Below are positions 1-9,030 of a DNA stretch of 64,000 nt, in pieces. Below the pieces are notes generated by a model, which was given only the letters and a program-made list of their open reading frames with translations, had not been told where the DNA came from and did no database searches. The number at the start of each line of letters is the position of its first letter. Positions within the stretch are counted from its first letter, which is position 1. The DNA lies in contig CBDDBK010000001.1 in assembly GCA_965225715.1 (NCBI GenBank), positions 1 through 64,000 on the forward strand, given 5' to 3'. The position numbers were made by a program, and so were the translations under genes. Origin of the DNA: CBDDBK01 sp965225715. GTDB lineage: Bacteria; Bacteroidota; Bacteroidia; Cytophagales; Flammeovirgaceae.

Positions 1-114
1 TTGATCATCTTGGTTTCCAACTAATAAGCCTGAATTATCATAATTTTCTTGATAAGCTAAAGGTGCCCAGTCTTCTAAACAAGTTGTAATATCTTTTATA
101 TATGGTCGCGTCAC
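1..114 (-). CDS. Nif3-like dinuclear metal-centre protein, N-terminal part (gene runs off the left edge)
   Basis: Thirty-eight codons are visible and read into the window edge. The translation contains KDITTCLEDWAPLAYQENYD followed by NSGLLVGNQDD, which matches the N-terminus of the Nif3/YbgI (GTP cyclohydrolase I type 2-like) family, where ApLALQExYDNSGLxVG is the signature start. The family binds two metal ions; its cellular role is poorly defined. No ATG lies in frame. The only plausible start is GTG at 112-114, and this GTG lies inside the conserved tail (CAAGTGAC) of a family A repeat, so the repeat seems to have replaced the native start region. Family call from a short stretch only. 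Confidence 0.6.
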   Translation of the reverse strand, partial: MTRPYIKDITTCLEDWAPLAYQENYDNSGLLVGNQDDQ

Positions 115-195
115 TTGAAAAAGGATTTTTAAAATATTTCATTCCTTGATATTAAAAATGCATGTTTTTCAAAAATAAAAATAGCATTGCTATTG
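98..195 (-). repeat. Family A dispersed repeat, near-complete copy, minus orientation
   Basis: Read on the minus strand it has the family head (ATAGCAATGCTAT hairpin), an AT-rich middle and the tail AAAATCCTTTTTCAAGTGAC. The outer end overlaps the first codons of the Nif3-like gene and supplies its only apparent start codon. Confidence 0.7.
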
Positions 196-213
196 CATTT
201 TTTTAAATTTATT

Positions 214-1609
214 TTATTGTCCAACTTCTTTTGCAAAAGTATGAAGACTCGGAGTAATATTTTTTAAAATGTCATTGGTGGATCCGTTGATGAGCTCAGA
301 ATTGCTGGGATATGGTTTTTCTCGTTGTCTGACCAATTTGTACTCTTTTGAAGGAAAAAGAGGTCCTCCTAAAGCTCTTTCATCACCTTTATACACTCCC
401 CATTTATTTTCAAAGCGGTAGCTACCTGTAGCTGCTTGTAGATCTTTGTATGCACCCGTAGCTACATCTAAAATTTTATAGTTACAATTCACTGAGGCGC
501 TGGCATGCTTAACATAAGTGGTTACAATAGCTGTAACTGTACCTTTGATATTTCTGGTTTTTTTATCTCCGTTTGAATCCGTATACGTTTCTTTTCTTAT
601 AACTACCTCGCGTTTTACTTCACTGTTTGATGGTTCAAGTCTTTGTCTATCCGTTTCAATAGAAGTTACTTTGCCAACTAAGATATAATGTACACCACTG
701 AGTCCACCTAATCCGGTTACGGTTGATTCATCAAATAAACCGGTCAGACTTAGCTTTTGTTCTTTTATAATGAGATCCAATTGATCGCGACTGATAAGTT
801 CAAAAAACTCAAAAGCATCTCGGGACACATCTGTAAAAAAGCTGGCTATGATTTTATTACTTAATTCTTCGCCCACATCTCCATATTTTCGAGTACCTTG
901 GCTGTTTTCAAACGGAATAACACCAAGTCTTATTGTACCTTTCTGTTTAGCTTCCTTGTAATGGCTTTTGGCTTCTTTATAATTTGGAATATAGGTGTAA
1001 GCCAAGCGAAAAGACCTTAGCTGAAGTTCGTTGATTTTCCATACCTTCTTGATCAAAAAAATTCAAGCCCTTTTGATAGTAAAATTCAGCGGTTTTCTTT
1101 TTACTAATGTCCAAGGCTGCTTTAGCTTTAGAAACTTGCGATCTATATTCTTTAATCTCCAAGCGTAAATCGCCTTGTTTACGTTTTTGGGCTTTAAAAG
1201 AAGCTTTTGGGACGGTTAAAAGAACATTGGAAAGTTCGTCCAATTCTTTATACAATTTCCAAATTTCATACTTTGTATTTACCGTTTCGTGTCCGGTGTA
1301 TTGCTCCGGTTCTTCTTGAAGGGCTTCGATTCGAGATTCCATTAATCGAATAGCAATGGGGTAGCTTCTTCTCAAAAAATTTTGAGCCTTGACTATATGC
1401 CTCTTTTTTAGGGCATTGGAAAGGGCATTAGCCGCGTTTAAAGCAACTTGATAATGTTGTCCTTTTTCGGCAAAAGACTTAGCTTGACTATTATAATATT
1501 TCGCCTCTTGGGCATATTTTGTCCGATATGGTTTTTGCCAAGTATTTGGTTGGGCTAAACTTGCAAAAAAAATAAAAGTAAACCCTAATATTGATAAAAT
1601 TGTTTTCAT
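214..1609 (-). pseudogene. Secreted TPR-like plus CsgG-like protein, split by a one-base frameshift
   Basis: Two overlapping reading frames form one protein of about 465 residues. The first (977-1609) has a signal peptide ending near FFASLAQ and a helical TPR-like region; the second (214-1056) carries a CsgG/curli-assembly-like domain (RLGVIPFENSQG, FFELISRDQLDLIIKEQ, GLSGVHYILVGKV). The frames join naturally at 1014: removing one A there on the plus strand turns AKVFSLGL into AKAFRLAYTYIPNYKEAK, a continuous repeat helix. Similar Bacteroidota proteins are exported, but the function is not known. This is either a real null mutation or a sequencing error; the rest of the gene looks undecayed, so the lesion is recent or artefactual. 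Confidence 0.7.
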
Positions 1610-1727
1610 AGTAAAATATAGTGATTGAGGTTAAAGATTTAAAATAATTTTATGTAAAAGTATTATCTTTATTTATAAATACAAAGTTTTTTTTAAATTA
1701 CCTGCTGAAGTATCGTAAGACTATTTT

Positions 1728-1802
1728 TATAGGGGGAAATTTATTCTGAATATCAATAAGTTAACCTCTCTAAAAATCCTTTTTTCAAATGAAGTGACTA
1801 TA
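1728..1802 (+). repeat. Family A dispersed repeat, head missing
   Basis: It lies in the gene-free stretch 1610-1928 between divergent genes. It keeps the middle (ATATCAATAAGTTAACC) and the tail (AAAAATCCTTTTTTCAAATG, then GTGACTATA). Nothing else is recognisable in this spacer. Confidence 0.65.
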
Positions 1803-1928
1803 ACACTAATTATGAGTTATAAAAAAAACAGAATACTGGTAATCAATATATAAAAAAAATACCTTCACTATTGGTTCACTTATTGCTAACTTGGTAAGAA
1901 TTAAGAGTTTTATAAACTAAATTAAGAA

Positions 1929-2543
1929 ATGACTTTTATTATAATTGCACTGATTGTTGTAATAAGTATTTGGGCTTGGCAAGATTCGTTGCGTTTGTCT
2001 CGGTTCATGATGAACCCCTACATGATTCAAAATCGCAAAGAATATCATCGTTTTTTGACTTCTGGTTTGATTCATAAAGATAGTTTACATCTCTTTTTTA
2101 ATATGTTTACACTTTACTTTTTTGGTTCAAATATAGAAAAGCATTGGGTTTATCTTTATGATAATCAGGGATATTTATATTATTTTGGTTTATTTTTTGG
2201 AGGTATTATCATTTCAGATATACCAACTTTTCTAAAAAATAAAAATAATCCAGCATACAATAGCTTAGGTGCTTCTGGAGGTGTTTCAGCGGTTGTTTTT
2301 GCTAGTATCTTATATTTTCCAATTTCAGATATATGTCTATATGCTATTTTTTGTTTACCAGGCTTTATTTTGGGTTCTTTATTTTTGATTTATTCCTATT
2401 ATGCAGGCAAAAAAGGCGGTGATACTATTAACCATTATGCTCATTTTTATGGGGCAGTTTTTGGAATAGGCTATGCTTTTTTCGTTCAGCCAACTGCAAT
2501 CTTTTCTTTTTGGCAACAATTGAGTACTTGGTCTTTTTTTTAG
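1929..2543 (+). CDS. Rhomboid-family intramembrane serine protease
   Basis: A 204-residue polytopic membrane protein with about six hydrophobic segments. The rhomboid catalytic serine is in GASGG (Ser116) and the catalytic histidine in AHFYG (His172). The oxyanion-hole region HLFFN (His54, Asn58) is also present, so the active-site set is complete. Rhomboids cleave membrane-anchored substrates inside the bilayer; the substrate here is unknown. It is a single transcription unit between a minus-strand gene upstream and convergent sufE downstream. The length fits the minimal six-helix bacterial form. Confidence 0.9.
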   Translation: MTFIIIALIVVISIWAWQDSLRLSRFMMNPYMIQNRKEYHRFLTSGLIHKDSLHLFFNMFTLYFFGSNIEKHWVYLYDNQGYLYYFGLFFGGIIISDIPTFLKNKNNPAYNSLGASGGVSAVVFASILYFPISDICLYAIFCLPGFILGSLFLIYSYYAGKKGGDTINHYAHFYGAVFGIGYAFFVQPTAIFSFWQQLSTWSFF

Positions 2544-2745
2544 AAAATTAGAAATTTTGACCATTTGTTTTTAATAATCGAATAGTCTACTTTCTTCTCT
2601 ATTATTTTTTTAATATAGCTTTTGTTTAGACCTAGGCAAATCCAATTATAGTTGCTTTATTTGAAAAAAGATTTTTGAAGGCTAACTTAGTGATATTGAA
2701 AATGAAAATTTCTAAGATAAAAATAGTATGGGTATAGCTCAAAAA

Positions 2746-3183
2746 TTAAGAGATCTTATTTTTATTTGAAATGGCAAGAGCAAATAATTTGATTTGCTTT
2801 AGCATAGCATTTAAACCATTGGCACGGTTCATAGAAAGCATACTTTTTAGGCCTATTCTATCTATAAAATAAATAGGTGCTTGGATAATTTCTTCGGGGC
2901 TATGCCCTGAAAAAGTTCGTAGTATTAAATTAACCAATCCTCTGACTAAAATAGAATCGCTATCCCCCAAAAATAGGACCTTTCCATTTTTATAATTAGT
3001 ACTTATCCAAACTTTTGACTGACAACCTTTAATAATATTTTTATCAATTTTATGCTCAGTTGATAATTTGGGATGTTCTTTACCTAAATCTATTAAATAA
3101 TCATAAATTTGATTTTTATCTTCAAAAAAGCCAAATTCTTTGATAATTTCATTTTGAATATCAGATATAGTCATTTTAGTCAA
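2746..3183 (-). CDS. sufE: SufE-like cysteine desulfurase activator
   Basis: A 145-residue protein whose sequence follows SufE: IIKGCQSKVW contains the sulfur-accepting cysteine (Cys54), with GDSDSILVRGLVNLIL and a C-terminal GLKSMLSMNRANGLNAML. SufE takes persulfide sulfur from SufS for Fe-S cluster assembly. An internal Met at position 4 would place the cysteine at 51, as in E. coli SufE, so that may be the true start. No other suf genes are in the window. Confidence 0.92.
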   Translation of the reverse strand: MTKMTISDIQNEIIKEFGFFEDKNQIYDYLIDLGKEHPKLSTEHKIDKNIIKGCQSKVWISTNYKNGKVLFLGDSDSILVRGLVNLILRTFSGHSPEEIIQAPIYFIDRIGLKSMLSMNRANGLNAMLKQIKLFALAISNKNKIS

Positions 3184-3356
3184 TAGATATGATTTTTGGC
3201 AATTCTTAAATTATAATAATTAGGAATTAAGAAAATTAAAATGCTATAATTAATTCATTAAACTATAGGGTTTGATAAATATAAATATTTGGTTATCAGT
3301 ATTAAAACAAAGAACTAAACTATTTTAATATAAATAAAGTCATCAAAAAATAAAGA

Positions 3357-4778
3357 CTAACGGTTCATACTTACCAAAAATTCTTCATTGTCACTTGTAC
3401 CTCTCATATTTTTAAGGAGATATTCCATAGTTTCGACTGTTCCCATATTTGAGATAATATTTCGGAGTATCCAAGTTCTTTGCATCACCTCTTTAGAAAT
3501 TAATAGGTCTTCTCTACGAGTACCAGAAGCAGGAATATCGATAGATGGATAAATTCTTCTATTAGCTAATCTTCTATCTAGTTGAAGTTCCATATTACCT
3601 GTTCCTTTAAATTCTTCAAAAATAACATCATCCATTTTAGAACCTGTTTCAATTAATGCTGTGGCAATAATGGTTAATGAGCCTCCATGTTCAACGTTTC
3701 TTGCAGCTCCAAAAAAACGTTTGGGATTATGTAAAGCATTGGCATCTACACCACCGGATAAAATTTTTCCTGAAGAAGGCATCACCATATTATAAGCTCT
3801 TGCCAAACGAGTAATAGAATCTAAAAGAATAATAACGTCGTGGCCTGTTTCCACCATACGTTTGGCTTTTTCCAAAAGTATCGTAGCCACTTTAACATGT
3901 CTTTCGGCTTGCTCATCAAAAGTAGAAGCAATAACTTCGGCTTTTACACTTCTCATCATATCGGTAACTTCTTCAGGACGCTCATCAATAAGCAAAACCA
4001 TAAGATAGCATTCAGGGTGATTTTGGGTAATGGCATTGGCAATATCTTTGAGTAAAACAGTCTTACCAGTTTTGGGCTGGGCAACAATCATACCTCTTTG
4101 GCCTTTTCCAATTGGTGCAAATAAATCTAATAAGCGTGTAGAATAAACACCAGATTTGTAACAAAGGTTGAGTTTTTCTTCTGGAAATAAAGGTGTTAGA
4201 TATTCAAAAGGTATTCGGTCTCTTATCTGATTTGTTGTTTTATTATTAATTAAGTTAACGCGTAATAGAGCAAAATATTTTTCACCATCTTTAGGTGGTC
4301 TGATTTGTCCTCGTACTGTATCACCTGTTTTAAGTCCAAATAATTTGATTTGAGAAGGTGATACATAGATATCATCTGGACTGGCTAAATAATTATAATC
4401 AGAAGAGCGTAAAAAACCATATCCATCTTGAACGACCTCTAAAACACCTTCGTTTTCTATAACGCCTTTAAAATCTTTGAATCCTCGACTTTCCTGTTTT
4501 TGAGCATAACCATTGGTACTGCTATTACTTGTAACCGGTGCTGCAATAGATTCTTGATTACTGCTATTGTTATTTTTTTTATTTTTAGCTTCTTTATGAA
4601 TGTCAGATTTTTTATTAAAAATAATAGTTTCTGGTTTAGCTTCTTGCATGTTAATAATAGCTTTAATAAGGTCTTTCTTAGTGAGTCTACTATAATTTGA
4701 GATTTTATTATCATCAGCAATAACTCGCAATTCTGCAAGTAACTTTTCTTTTAATTCTTTTTCAGTAAAGGTTGTCAT
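3357..4778 (-). CDS. rho: Transcription termination factor Rho
   Basis: A 473-residue hexameric RNA helicase subunit. Residues 5-45 form the Rho N-terminal helical domain, followed by an Asn/Lys/Ser-rich linker to about residue 105. The cold-shock-like RNA-binding fold starts at GVLEVVQDGYGFLRS (111-125), and the RecA-type ATPase has its P-loop at AQPKTGKT (233-240) with LLIDERPEEVTDM after it. The C-terminus has the conserved GTGNMELQLDRRLA. The disordered linker insertion is common in Bacteroidota Rho. The flanking gaps suggest monocistronic expression. Confidence 0.97.
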   Translation of the reverse strand: MTTFTEKELKEKLLAELRVIADDNKISNYSRLTKKDLIKAIINMQEAKPETIIFNKKSDIHKEAKNKKNNNSSNQESIAAPVTSNSSTNGYAQKQESRGFKDFKGVIENEGVLEVVQDGYGFLRSSDYNYLASPDDIYVSPSQIKLFGLKTGDTVRGQIRPPKDGEKYFALLRVNLINNKTTNQIRDRIPFEYLTPLFPEEKLNLCYKSGVYSTRLLDLFAPIGKGQRGMIVAQPKTGKTVLLKDIANAITQNHPECYLMVLLIDERPEEVTDMMRSVKAEVIASTFDEQAERHVKVATILLEKAKRMVETGHDVIILLDSITRLARAYNMVMPSSGKILSGGVDANALHNPKRFFGAARNVEHGGSLTIIATALIETGSKMDDVIFEEFKGTGNMELQLDRRLANRRIYPSIDIPASGTRREDLLISKEVMQRTWILRNIISNMGTVETMEYLLKNMRGTSDNEEFLVSMNR

Positions 4779-4940
4779 CTTAATTTTTAAAATTACACAA
4801 ATAATTGAGGTTCAAAATATTTATAAAAAGGTATATTATTTTGCAGATTAAAATTTGTTTTTTTTTACTATTTTAAAAATGAATTTATTAAAAATTATCG
4901 AATAAAAACTGTTGTATTTAATCATATAACTTATTTTAAT

Positions 4941-4970
4941 TTGAAATTATTTGAAATTATTTGAAATTAT
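4941..4970. repeat. Tandem repeat, TTGAAATTAT x 3
   Basis: Three perfect head-to-tail copies of the 10-mer in the rho upstream region, about 160 bp before the rho start codon. Confidence 0.9.
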
Positions 4971-5465
4971 ATATAGAGAAAGTAGAACCAATCATAAGCC
5001 TATACCATACACTAGATATTAGAACTTAATATCAATACAGAACATACCAAAGCGCCTATCTCAGTATAATGGGAAGTAGATTCTTTGAAGATAAAAAAGT
5101 ATTTTTGAAGACGTTTTCTGTAAAACAGAAATGATTAATAAGCTTCTGATGATAATATATATATTTTATAGGCGTATTACAGAGGTTAAATTGTCTTATA
5201 AAATTATAGACCATAAAATCCAACCTATACTTACGTTTGCTAAACGTAATTCTAAATATAAAAATTATCTTATTGAATTGTTTTTTTATAGGAAAAAGTG
5301 CTACTTAACTTTCAAAGTTAGTTAGTTATAATATGATAACCAAATTTTAAAGTGAAATATTAGTAGATGCATATTATTTTTTGGATTTTAATTTATAAAA
5401 AAATCTTTTAATTAAATAAATGGCAAAGATAAGAGACAAAAGACATATTATCTTTACCAAATAAG

Positions 5466-5528
5466 AGCCTATTTTCTTTTTGTTAATAACTCCAAACCTA
5501 AAAAATCCTTTTTCTTGAGATGACTATA
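5466..5528 (+). repeat. Family A dispersed repeat, partial
   Basis: The tail CTAAAAAATCCTTTTTC followed by TGACTATA is clear, and the middle is degenerate. It sits downstream of rplI. Confidence 0.55.
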
Positions 5529-5639
5529 ATATTAGGTAAACTAAGAAGAAAAAAATGAGTCAGAAAAAATTCACAATATTTTTAAAAGTGACTTTGAAAT
5601 TTTTTATTATTCCAAAAAATGAAAGTGGCTTTTTATATT

Positions 5640-6086
5640 TTAATCTTGAGCAATAACATTGACAGTAAGATTTTGTTGTACTTCTTTATGAAGGTTTATA
5701 GTAACATTATAAGTGCCTACCATTTTAATATCTTCAATAAATTTAATTTTATCTCTTTCTATTTGAAACCCTTGTTGTTTAAGTGCTGAAGTAATTTGTA
5801 GAGGCGTTACTGAGCCAAAAATCTTACCTGTTTCTCCTGCTTTAGCATTAATTTCAATACTAAGTTTTTTGATTTTATTAGCTATATCTTCAGCGCGTCG
5901 TTTAACATTTTCATATTTGGCAGTTGCTTGTCGAACATCTTCAAACAGATTTTTTTTAGCAATAGCTGTAGCTAAAATTGCAAAACCTTGAGGTATAAGA
6001 TAGTTACGACCATAACCATTCTTGACCGTTACCAATTCATTTTTTTTGCCTAAACCAACTATGTTTTTTTGTAAAATAATATCCAT
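5640..6086 (-). CDS. rplI: 50S ribosomal protein L9
   Basis: 148 residues with the classic L9 N-terminal domain (IVGLGKKNELVTVKNGYGRN, then YLIPQGFA), a long central helix and the C-terminal RNA-binding domain (GKIFGSVTPLQI). It binds 23S rRNA at the base of the L1 stalk. It is the last gene of the rpsF-rpsR-rplI cluster, the common order in Bacteroidota. Confidence 0.98.
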   Translation of the reverse strand: MDIILQKNIVGLGKKNELVTVKNGYGRNYLIPQGFAILATAIAKKNLFEDVRQATAKYENVKRRAEDIANKIKKLSIEINAKAGETGKIFGSVTPLQITSALKQQGFQIERDKIKFIEDIKMVGTYNVTINLHKEVQQNLTVNVIAQD

Positions 6087-6177
6087 AATAAAATGGTTAA
6101 AAATTTGGTGTAAAATAATTAATATTAATGCTAAACTTTTTGATATTTTAGGATTCCAAAATATTTAGAAACCTTTT

Positions 6178-6462
6178 TTATTTCTCTTTCAATCCATCTG
6201 TCACAAAAGGTAAAATTCCTAGATGCCTTGCTCTTTTTATAGCAGTACTTACGCGTTTTTGATACTTCAAAGAAGTACCTGTGATATGACGAGGCAAAAT
6301 TTTGCCTTGATTATTTAAAAAACCTTTCAAAAAATCCGGATCTTTATAATCTACATGCTTAATTCCAAATTTTTTAAAACGACAATATTTTTTTCGATTA
6401 GCATTTTGATGAATAGATTCATTCATTAAGGCATTACCCGATCTTATATTATTTTTATTCAT
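6178..6462 (-). CDS. rpsR: 30S ribosomal protein S18
   Basis: 94 residues. The S18 core is seen in KKYCRFKKFGIKHVDYKDPD, LKGFLNNQGKILPRHITGTS and YQKRVSTAIKRARHLGILPF. S18 heterodimerises with S6 on the 30S platform. The first 20 or so residues (MNKNNIRSGNALMNESIHQN) extend the usual N-terminus; a start at the second methionine (Met13) would give a more typical length. It lies between rpsF and rplI on the same strand. Confidence 0.97.
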   Translation of the reverse strand: MNKNNIRSGNALMNESIHQNANRKKYCRFKKFGIKHVDYKDPDFLKGFLNNQGKILPRHITGTSLKYQKRVSTAIKRARHLGILPFVTDGLKEK

Positions 6463-6576
6463 GTAATCTTGTAAAAAGTTAGGTTAATAATTAAAATTTG
6501 CTTAAATTTTTGGGTTTTAAAATCTTGTATACCCCAATTTATTTGTGATTATTTCTTTGTTATTATTTTACTCTCT

Positions 6577-6933
6577 TTATACCTTTTCAGCTACAATATC
6601 TTCTGTTTTTTCTTGATTTCTTACTTTATTAGCATAGTCGATAGCATGTTTATCCATTTTTACGATTAAAAAACGCAAAATATTTTCATCTCGTTTATAT
6701 TGGACAGTCAACTTATCAACAAAGTTAGGTTCTGTTTCAAACTCTAATAAAAAATAAGTACCTGTTTTTTTATGTTTAATTGGGTAACTCAGTTGTTTAT
6801 TTCCCCAATGTTCTTCGGCTGTTATTTGACCTTCACTTTTAATAATCGTGCTGAATTTGTCAAAAACTGCTTGAGTTTCTTGTTCAGAAAGAACAGGGTT
6901 TACAATGAATATTGTTTCGTAACGTTGCACCAT
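6577..6933 (-). CDS. rpsF: 30S ribosomal protein S6
   Basis: 118 residues beginning MVQRYETIFIVNPVLSEQ, with EHWGNKQLSYPIKHKKTGTY and YKRDENILRFLIVKMDK, all typical S6. First gene of the S6-S18-L9 operon. A hairpin about 100 nt upstream (7025-7062) may be an autoregulatory leader. Confidence 0.98.
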   Translation of the reverse strand: MVQRYETIFIVNPVLSEQETQAVFDKFSTIIKSEGQITAEEHWGNKQLSYPIKHKKTGTYFLLEFETEPNFVDKLTVQYKRDENILRFLIVKMDKHAIDYANKVRNQEKTEDIVAEKV

Positions 6934-7024
6934 CAGTTATTTTTGAGATTAAAAAGTTAAATATAAAACATTCTATTTAATAGTTTTAAAAGTTTTTTAT
7001 AAAAAAATAGTTAACTTTTCTCAT

Positions 7025-7062
7025 ACGAATAACCTGTGCTACCGAACATCTTTTCTATTCGT
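7025..7062 (-). promoter_or_regulatory. Candidate rpsF leader hairpin
   Basis: On the minus strand the arms ACGAATA and TATTCGT pair perfectly over 7 bp, enclosing a 24-nt loop that contains GTTCGGTAGCACAGG. It lies in the otherwise empty 418-bp spacer upstream of rpsF. Many bacteria carry an S6:S18-binding leader in this position, but I cannot show that this hairpin has that motif. Confidence 0.35.
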
Positions 7063-7351
7063 AAATAATGTAAGGAAATCAAAAAATATCTTGATTCTCA
7101 ATAGTTTAGTTATATGTTTAGCATAACATAAGTTAAAAATAAAAACAAGAATACAAAAATTGATTTGTATTTCCAAATTCTAAATAAAGTAGAAAAGATA
7201 GTGTAATTGCAATTATTTTAAAAACCTATCTAATTTCGATCAAAATTTAGAACTTGTATATTATAGGTCTAATAGGTTTAAAGCAAACTACTTCTATTAC
7301 CATTATTTGGCATTTTTTTTAACTGTATCATCATATTTTTTCAATATCCAT

Positions 7352-7972
7352 CTAATCCTCTATTTCAAGGGCTTCTAAAATATTAGCCAGCTCATCAAAA
7401 TCATTTAAACCTGTTTTTAGTTCGGTACTTCCGGGTAATATCAGCCCCACCGGTTTTATATTTTTTAAAATAAGATCTAAATTTTCTTTTTTTATATTAA
7501 ATCCCAAAAAAATAGGCAAATGTTGACTCACAAAAGCTAGAGTTTCTATAAGTAAAGGATTTAGGGGCATAGTACCTCGAAGAAAAAAATAATGAACATA
7601 CTTTTGGTGTATTTGAAGTTCTTTGAGAATGAGTTGTTTATCTTTCTTAGGATTGTAAGCATAATTATAAAAAAGAGGCAATTTTTTTTGAGATATAATA
7701 TTGGTATAGCCTTTAAAATCTGTTTCGATATAATCAAAACCATAGTTTTGAATAAGATTATCATTGAGAGGACTGGTAATTCCATTAAGTTCTCCTACAA
7801 AATAAGATCCGGATAACCAATTTTTTAAAGTCTTAAAATCTTCCAAATTAATATAGCTATCTGATTTTTGATCTAAAGTTATTCCTAAAAAATCTACACC
7901 CATACCTGCACAGTAACGAGCTTCATGTAAATTGGAAACTCCATCAATTTTGACTTTTATTTTTAGTGCCAT
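7352..7972 (-). CDS. TrpF-like (phosphoribosylanthranilate isomerase-like) TIM-barrel protein
   Basis: 206 residues. The start VKIDGVSNLHEARYCAGMGV aligns with the KICGITNLEDA opening of TrpF, and the end (GLILPGSTELKTGLNDFDEL) matches the phosphate-binding and C-terminal region. The catalytic cysteine of the KICG motif is Asp here (KIDG), and the usual catalytic Asp strand is not evident, so isomerase activity is doubtful. No other trp genes are present. The gene starts 25 nt after an adenine methylase gene on the same strand, so the two are probably cotranscribed. Fold assignment is fairly safe; function is open. Confidence 0.65.
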   Translation of the reverse strand: MALKIKVKIDGVSNLHEARYCAGMGVDFLGITLDQKSDSYINLEDFKTLKNWLSGSYFVGELNGITSPLNDNLIQNYGFDYIETDFKGYTNIISQKKLPLFYNYAYNPKKDKQLILKELQIHQKYVHYFFLRGTMPLNPLLIETLAFVSQHLPIFLGFNIKKENLDLILKNIKPVGLILPGSTELKTGLNDFDELANILEALEIED

Positions 7973-7997
7973 ATATTATATCTTGCTAATTATCAGT

Positions 7998-8999
7998 TTA
8001 GTTTTTTTCTAGGATATGTAAATATTCTGTTGTTTTATTAGCTGTATATTTTCTATTTTCATTTTTATCGGCTTTAAAGCGTTGATGATCTTTTTTTGCC
8101 ATTTGGTATTTTCCATATTTTTTCATGATTATCCGGATTTGTTCTGTTGATAGAAGCCCTTCATTATTATAACTCAAAAAAATAAATTTAAACTTGGCAT
8201 GTTTAATTAAATCTTCGAATACTTCAGCAACCTGATTCTTATGACAATATTTAGATTTTGAATATTTTCTTAAACCTGTTTTGCCTCTGGGTAAGAAAGT
8301 ATCGTATTTAGCGATTGTGTTTAATAAATGATAATTAGCTCCATATTGTCTGGAATTATAAGGTGGATCAAGGTATACTATATCGCCTTTGATCGATCTG
8401 ATCAATTCATTACTATCGGTATTATAGACTTTATGTTTGTTAGTATTAAATTCAAATTTAGCAGGTTTTAAAATAAAAGGTATTTGGGCGCTAGGTTTAA
8501 GTTGTTTTAAATAAGCACCATACACAGAAGCGGTATTAGCAATTTTATCGGCACTTTCGAGTAAACTTGCCAATAAAAAATAATAAGTTGCTTTATTAAT
8601 ACTCTTTTTAGACTTTTTTTGTTCTATTTTTAGCCTTACAGCATCTATCTTTTTTCCATTATGGTCAGAAAAATATAATCTTTTCTGACTGCCTGATTGG
8701 CAATAGTTTTTATAAATAAAACCCTCTACTCCATTCATGTTATTTAATTCTTCAATGTACTGTTCTCCATTTTTGATTGGACTATAATTTTCGATATAAT
8801 TTTTGTTCAAAACAAAGCTATAATATTCTAAATCATTGCTAATCATTTTTTTTACTTTTTTTTTAAAAGACCTGGCAACAATACCTGTACCTGCAAAAAT
8901 ATCGGCAAAAATTTTATCCGATAAATCTTTACCAACAATTTGGTATATAGTATCTTTTATAAAACCTATTAATTTATGCTTAGAACCAATGTAATTCAT
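7998..8999 (-). CDS. D12-class adenine-specific DNA methyltransferase (orphan)
   Basis: 333 residues. SAM-binding start NYIGSKHKL, motif I DIFAGTG (33-39) and catalytic motif IV DPPYNSRQY (from Asp211), in the alpha (Dam/D12) order. It methylates N6 of adenine in an unknown site. Similar enzymes belong to type II restriction-modification systems, but no endonuclease is adjacent: the downstream gene is TrpF-like and upstream is a family A repeat. It may be an orphan methylase or the remainder of a lost system. Confidence 0.85.
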   Translation of the reverse strand: MNYIGSKHKLIGFIKDTIYQIVGKDLSDKIFADIFAGTGIVARSFKKKVKKMISNDLEYYSFVLNKNYIENYSPIKNGEQYIEELNNMNGVEGFIYKNYCQSGSQKRLYFSDHNGKKIDAVRLKIEQKKSKKSINKATYYFLLASLLESADKIANTASVYGAYLKQLKPSAQIPFILKPAKFEFNTNKHKVYNTDSNELIRSIKGDIVYLDPPYNSRQYGANYHLLNTIAKYDTFLPRGKTGLRKYSKSKYCHKNQVAEVFEDLIKHAKFKFIFLSYNNEGLLSTEQIRIIMKKYGKYQMAKKDHQRFKADKNENRKYTANKTTEYLHILEKN

Positions 9000-9030
9000 C
9001 TCATTCTTTAATCTAATTTGTCTTGTATAT

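Larger units (their letters stand above)
4779..5639. other. Gene-free 861-bp spacer between rho and rplI
   Basis: It holds a 10-bp tandem repeat (4941-4970) and a family A repeat (5466-5528). A 64-codon open frame at 5131-5325 has AT-driven composition (Lys, Ile, Tyr rich), no recognisable motif and no clear ribosome-binding site, so I do not call it a gene. No RNA gene was recognised. Confidence 0.6.

Noticed and set aside
5131..5325. 64-codon open frame in the rho-rplI spacer
   Set aside because: Composition follows AT bias, no motif or credible ribosome-binding site, and it is placed amid repeats; not called as a gene.
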